40,939 nt of DNA from Lujinxingia vulgaris (GTDB lineage Bacteria > Myxococcota_A > Bradymonadia > Bradymonadales > Bradymonadaceae). The notes under the pieces are model-generated. The model ran no database searches, was not told the origin of the DNA, and saw nothing but the letters and a program-made list of their open reading frames with translations. The translations under genes and the position numbers were made by a program. This document shows, piece by piece, positions 37,088-40,939 of this stretch. The stretch spans positions 1-40,939 of the forward strand of contig NZ_VOSM01000019.1 of assembly GCF_007997015.1 (NCBI RefSeq). The letters run 5' to 3'. Position 1 is the first letter of the stretch, and each line of letters starts with the position of its first letter.

Positions 37088-40000
37088 ATGCTGAAAAAAC
37101 TCATCGACCTCTGCCTCACCCACCGCCCGGTGGTGCTCTTGCTCACGCTCATCGCCGTGGCCTTCGGGTCGCTGGCGCTGCGCGATCTTCCCTTCGACGC
37201 CTTCCCCGAGACCGCCCCGGCCGTTGTCAGCGTCAACACCAACGCCGGCGGCCTCTCCGCCGAAGAAGTCGAGCTCCAGGTCACGCGCCCCCTGGAGCAG
37301 GCCGTCGGCGGCATGCCCGGGCTTGTACACGTGCGCTCCACCTCGCGCTTTGGATTCTCGCAGGTCACGGCCCTCTTTAACGAAGACGCAGACCTTTTGG
37401 AGAGCCGCCAGCTGGTGGCCGAACGCGTCGCCGCCGTCGAGCTCCCCGCCCACGTCGAGCGCCCCGCCCTGGGGCCGATTTCCAGTGGCCTTGGCGAGGT
37501 CTTTCAGTATGTGGTGGTAAGCCCTGGGCGTTCGCTAGCGGAGCTGCGCACGCTGCATGAATACAGGGTTCGCCCGCGACTTTTGAGCGTGCCGGGCGTC
37601 GCCGAGGTCAACACCTGGGGCGGCAAAGAGCCCCAGATCGAGGTCATTGTCGACCCCCTCACCCTCCAGGCCCGCGGGCTGACCCTCGACGACGTGGAGC
37701 AGGTGCTGCGCGACAACCACGTGAGCGTGGGCGGCGGCCTTATCACCGAGTCCTCTGAATCGATGGTGGTTCACGGTCGCGGACGCCTCCGCTCCATCGA
37801 AGCCATCGCCAACCTCCCCATCGCGACCGGTTCGAGCAATAGCAGCGGCGCCAACATCCTGCGCCTGGGCGATGTCGCAGACGTGCAGCGTGGCCACGCC
37901 ATCCGCCGCGGCGCGATGACCGCCTTTGGCCAGGGCGAACACGTCATGGGCCTGGCCTTCGCGCTGCCCGGCGAAAACACCCGCGAGGTGGCCGAAGCCC
38001 TCGAAACGCGTCTTTCGGAGGTGCAGGCCGACCTCCCCGAGGACATCGAGCTGCGCGTCGTCTACCAGCGCACCGAGCTCATCGACAACGTGCTCGACAC
38101 GGTGCGCAACAACCTTCTGGAAGGCGCCCTGCTGGTCATCGCCATCCTCTTTATGCTCATGGGCAACCTGCGCGCCGGCCTGATTGTGGCGCTGGCCATC
38201 CCCCTTTCGATGCTCTTTGCCTTCAACCTGATGCTCAAATTCGGCGTCGCCGGAAGCCTGATGAGCCTGGGTGCGATTGACTTTGGCCTGATCGTCGACA
38301 GCTCGGTCATCATGGTCGAGAACGCCGAGCGCCGCCTCTCGGAGGCCCCCGAAGGGGCCGACCGCCTGGAAGTCGTCCGCGACGCCGCCACCGAAGTTCG
38401 CCGCCCGACGCTTTTCGGCGAGTTGATTATTGCGAGTGTTTACCTGCCGATCCTGGCGTTGGAGGGGGTTGAAGGTGCGCTCTTTCGCCCGATGGCGCTC
38501 ACCATGATCTTCGCGCTGGCCGGCTCCATGCTCCTCTCGCTCACGCTGACGCCGGTGCTCGCGAGCTACGCGCTCACCCGCGGCGGCCATCGCAAAGAGC
38601 CGGCGCTGGCGCGCGCACTCAAGCGCCTCTACGCCCCGATTCTTGAGCGCGCGCTCCACCACCGCTGGACGGTGGTGGCGCTCGGCGTGATCTGCATCAT
38701 TGGCGCCGGCGCCCTCTCCACCACCCTGGGCGCGCGTTTCATTCCGCGTCTCGACGAGATGGCCATCACCGCCAACACCGTGCGCCTGGCCGGCGTCTCG
38801 CTCGAAGAGACGCTGCGCTACAGCGAGCGCCTCGAACAACGGCTGATGGAGAAATATCCCGACGAGATCCGCCACGTCTGGACCCGCACCGGCACTGGCG
38901 AGGTCGCCACCGACCCGATGGGCCTGGAGGTCAGCGACGTCTTTATGATCCTGCACCCCCGCGACCAGTGGACCCGCGTAGAAACCCAGGATGAGCTCAC
39001 CGAAGAGCTGCGCGTCTTTTTCGAAAACGTCCCGGGCATGCGCACGACCCTCTCCCAGCCCATTGAGCTGCGCGTCAACGAGCTCAGCGCCGGGCTGCGC
39101 AGCGAGCTGGGCATCCGCCTCTTCGGCGGCGACCTGGAGACCCTGCGCGACAAGGGTCAGGAGCTGATGACGGTGCTGGCCGGCGTCGAAGGCATCGCCA
39201 GCCTCAGCACCGAACAACTCCTCGGGCAGCACGTCGTCGACATCGAGGTCGACCACGTACGTGCCGCCCGCGCCGGCCTGAGCGCCCGCGAGGTCTTAAA
39301 AGCCGTGGAGCTCATCGGCGGCCGTCCCCTTGGCGAGTTTTATGAGGGGGAGGTGCGCCAGCCCCTGGTCTTGCGCGTCGACGAGCGCCTGCGCGAGCAG
39401 CCCGAGCTTCTCGAAGATGTTTTGCTCAACTCGCCCACCGGCCCGGTGCGCCTGGGCGACGTGGCCACCATCACGGTGCGTCCCACCGCCTCTGCGCTCA
39501 ACCGCGACTGGGGCCAGCGCCGCCTGCTCATCCAGGCCGAACTGCAGACCGAGGACGTCATGAGCGTCGTCAAAGACGCTCGCCAGGCCGTCGCCAAAAA
39601 CTTCGACGCCCCCCCCGGCTACCACGTCGAATTCAGCGGTCAGTTTGAGAACTACGAGCGCGCTAAAAAGCGCCTGATGGTGCTCATTCCCCTCACGCTC
39701 CTGCTTGTGCTCACGCTCCTCTACCTGACCTACGGACGTATCAGCGACACGCTGCGCGTCTTCAGCGGCGTGCCCTTCGCCGCGGTGGGCGGGGTGCTGG
39801 CGCTCTGGTTGCGCGGGCTTCCCTTTAGCATCTCGGCGGCCGTGGGATTTGTGGCGCTGATGGGCATCGCCGTGCTCGGCGACATCGTGCTCGTCTCCAC
39901 CATTCGCCGCTACACCGCTCAAGGTCTGGAGACCCTGGAGGCGGTGCGCCAGGCGGCGCTTGTGCGCCTTCGCCCGGTGATCATGACGGGCCTTGTCGCA

Positions 40001-40168
40001 GCGGTTGGCTTCATTCCCATGGCGCTCAGCGTGGGCGTGGGCGCGGAGGTGCAGCGCCCCCTGGCCACCGTGGTCATCGGCGGGGTGATCACCTCCACCC
40101 TCTCCACGCTCATCGTGCTGCCGGTGCTTTATCTCGTGTTTCAGTCCGCGCGCTCAAAACCGAGCTAA
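37088..40168 (+). CDS. czcA: HME-RND heavy-metal efflux pump (CzcA/CusA family)
   Basis: 1026 aa, the usual RND length, 10 bp after the adaptor stop, preceded by AGGAGCGG. Twelve membrane helices and two large periplasmic loops are visible. The TM4 motif DFGLIVDSSVIMVEN places Asp398, Asp404 and Glu411, matching the spacing of the CzcA proton-relay residues Asp402, Asp408 and Glu415; CusA-type pumps lack this DFG pattern. Zn/Co/Cd-type export is therefore favoured over Cu/Ag (family inference). The N-terminal LPFDAFPETAPAVVSVNTNAGGLSAEEVE and the C-terminal FSISAAVGFVALMGIAVL motifs are typical. It is the last gene of the operon. Confidence 0.95.
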   Translation: MLKKLIDLCLTHRPVVLLLTLIAVAFGSLALRDLPFDAFPETAPAVVSVNTNAGGLSAEEVELQVTRPLEQAVGGMPGLVHVRSTSRFGFSQVTALFNEDADLLESRQLVAERVAAVELPAHVERPALGPISSGLGEVFQYVVVSPGRSLAELRTLHEYRVRPRLLSVPGVAEVNTWGGKEPQIEVIVDPLTLQARGLTLDDVEQVLRDNHVSVGGGLITESSESMVVHGRGRLRSIEAIANLPIATGSSNSSGANILRLGDVADVQRGHAIRRGAMTAFGQGEHVMGLAFALPGENTREVAEALETRLSEVQADLPEDIELRVVYQRTELIDNVLDTVRNNLLEGALLVIAILFMLMGNLRAGLIVALAIPLSMLFAFNLMLKFGVAGSLMSLGAIDFGLIVDSSVIMVENAERRLSEAPEGADRLEVVRDAATEVRRPTLFGELIIASVYLPILALEGVEGALFRPMALTMIFALAGSMLLSLTLTPVLASYALTRGGHRKEPALARALKRLYAPILERALHHRWTVVALGVICIIGAGALSTTLGARFIPRLDEMAITANTVRLAGVSLEETLRYSERLEQRLMEKYPDEIRHVWTRTGTGEVATDPMGLEVSDVFMILHPRDQWTRVETQDELTEELRVFFENVPGMRTTLSQPIELRVNELSAGLRSELGIRLFGGDLETLRDKGQELMTVLAGVEGIASLSTEQLLGQHVVDIEVDHVRAARAGLSAREVLKAVELIGGRPLGEFYEGEVRQPLVLRVDERLREQPELLEDVLLNSPTGPVRLGDVATITVRPTASALNRDWGQRRLLIQAELQTEDVMSVVKDARQAVAKNFDAPPGYHVEFSGQFENYERAKKRLMVLIPLTLLLVLTLLYLTYGRISDTLRVFSGVPFAAVGGVLALWLRGLPFSISAAVGFVALMGIAVLGDIVLVSTIRRYTAQGLETLEAVRQAALVRLRPVIMTGLVAAVGFIPMALSVGVGAEVQRPLATVVIGGVITSTLSTLIVLPVLYLVFQSARSKPS

Positions 40169-40200
40169 GCCCCCCTCGCCAGTATATCCGCACCCACAAA

Positions 40201-40232
40201 CGCCAGCTCGGACCCCCGAGCTGGCGTTTTTT
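40201..40232 (+). terminator. Intrinsic terminator of the efflux operon
   Basis: CGCCAGCTCGG-ACCC-CCGAGCTGGCG followed by TTTTTT, 33 bp after the pump stop: an 11-bp GC-rich stem, 4-nt loop and U6. Confidence 0.95.
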
Positions 40233-40249
40233 GCTAATAAGTTCCCCGA

Positions 40250-40560
40250 CTCAGACCCCTTAGCTGACGCACTCACCACCCGAGTTCCCCAACTCAGACC
40301 CCTTAGCTCCCGTTCTCGATACCCAGATCCGCGACTCAGGCCCCCTTACCTCCCGTTCTCGATACCCAGATCCGCAACTCAGCCTCCTTAGCTCCGGTTC
40401 TCGGCACCCGAGTCCGGCGACTCAGGCCCCTTAGCTCCAGTTCTCGACACCCAGATCCGCAACTCAGCCCCCTTAGCTCTCGTTCTCGGCACCCGAGTCC
40501 GGCGACTCAGACCCCCTACCTCCTGTTCTCGATACCCAGATCCGCGACTCAGACCCCTTA
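40250..40560. repeat. 42-43-bp tandem repeat, about 7-8 copies
   Basis: CTCAG recurs at 40250, 40293, 40335, 40378, 40421, 40463, 40505 and 40548, i.e. every 42 or 43 bp. Each unit reads roughly ACCCCTTAGCTCC, GTTCTCG, then either ATACCCAGATCCGC or GCACCCGAGTCCGGC. The two variants partly alternate. There are no unique spacers, so it is not CRISPR. No gene is supported between 40169 and 40939. Confidence 0.85.
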
Positions 40561-40565
40561 GCTGT

Positions 40566-40617
40566 GGTTGGGTGGTTGGGTGGTTGGGTGGTTGGGTGGT
40601 TGGGTGGTTGGGTGGTT
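40566..40617. repeat. GGTTGGGT x 6 microsatellite (G-quadruplex-prone)
   Basis: Six perfect GGTTGGGT copies (40566-40613) plus a GGTT remnant. On the + strand it carries alternating GG and GGG tracts with short T loops, a sequence able to form a two-layer G-quadruplex. Confidence 0.93.
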
Positions 40618-40686
40618 GTGGAGCGCCGGGGTTCGCGACGTCGGTCGATTTGTGAGTGCGGTGGGAGGAGCTCGCGAACCAAACAA

Positions 40687-40939
40687 TCCGAGCGCATCCA
40701 GGGCCGACGAAACGTTCTTCGCAAAATAAAAAATCCGAGCGCATCCAGGGCCGACGAAACGTTCTTCGCAAAATAAAAAATCCGAGCGCATCCAGGGCCG
40801 ACGAAACGTTCTTCGCAAAATAAAAAATCCGAGCGCATCCAGGGCCGACGAAACGTTCTTCGCAAAATAAAAAATCCGAGCGCATCCAGGGCCGACGAAA
40901 CGTTCTTCGCAAAATAAAAAATCCGAGCGCATCCAGGGC
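40687..40939. repeat. 47-bp tandem repeat running off the window
   Basis: CCGAGCGCATCCAGGGCC begins at 40688, 40735, 40782, 40829 and 40876, and a 17-base partial copy starts at 40923. Five full copies appear identical. Each unit includes CGACGAAACGTTCTTCG and an AT-rich AAAATAAAAAAT. The 47-bp period is not a multiple of 3, and the open minus-strand frames over it only rotate through the same sequence, so no gene is called. Confidence 0.95.

Noticed and set aside
37535-39256. 573-aa minus-strand protein opposite czcA
   Set aside because: It is antisense to a conserved RND pump; composition is Gly/His/Asp/Ala-rich as expected for a shadow frame.
40388-40932. Overlapping minus-strand proteins over the 42-bp and 47-bp repeats
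   Set aside because: The frames are open only because the repeat lacks stops; they lack ribosome sites and give low-complexity peptides that rotate with the 47-bp period.
40687-40939. CRISPR array
   Set aside because: The 47-bp units are contiguous and identical with no unique spacers, and there are no cas genes in the window.

Overview
The window is high-GC bacterial chromosome with about 25 protein genes on both strands and no recognisable tRNA, rRNA, phage or IS element. The style points to a predatory or social Deltaproteobacterium-like lineage, most likely Myxococcota or Bradymonadales (inference). The evidence is a MYXO-CTERM-like sorting tail (Cys, hydrophobic helix, Arg cluster), Asp-Ala-Gly linkers, a lipoprotein made of ASH/choice-of-anchor-like Ig repeats, very long low-complexity linkers, HEAT-repeat fusions and many lineage-restricted hypothetical proteins.

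Left part (1-6.5 kb): a truncated hypothetical gene at the edge, a 90-bp palindromic tandem repeat, another hypothetical gene, a striking hexamer-built repeat array with a 156-bp higher-order period, an ATP-grasp family gene, and divergently a type IIA topoisomerase B subunit (GyrB/ParE) followed by a zinc-ribbon-like hypothetical protein and a DUF2752 membrane protein. Next (6.7-10.1 kb) come two surface proteins whose genes overlap by ATGA: an Ig-repeat lipoprotein and a MYXO-CTERM-like anchored protein.

The 10.1-15.1 kb block runs leftwards as a probable operon: an aldehyde dehydrogenase-fold protein that has lost its catalytic residues, a HEAT-repeat/Clp double-AAA+ ATPase with a degenerate first Walker B and no second pore loop, and RsmG. 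Beyond it lie an agmatinase-family ureohydrolase, an outer-membrane barrel-like protein, an MtfA-type zinc peptidase and a hypothetical protein.

The 19.9-23.6 kb block holds gap, pgk and tpiA in glycolytic order but with long hairpin-containing gaps. It is followed by a DUF4241 protein and a 1297-residue protein with a MshEN-like N terminus, a roughly 570-residue acidic Ser/Glu/Ala/Pro linker and C-terminal HEAT repeats, preceded by a 17-codon ORF overlapping its TTG start. A palindrome-rich intergenic array, a coiled-coil hypothetical gene, lspA, a cytochrome P450 and a convergent TetR regulator come next.

The right end (33.3-40.2 kb) is a heavy-metal efflux operon: a small secreted Cys-rich protein, a TolC-like channel, a lipoprotein adaptor carrying six Trp-Cys/His/Cys-x2-Cys motifs, and a CzcA-type HME-RND pump with the Asp/Asp/Glu proton-relay signature, closed by a strong terminator. 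The last 700 bp are three different tandem repeats (42-43 bp, 8 bp G-rich, 47 bp) that run off the window edge.
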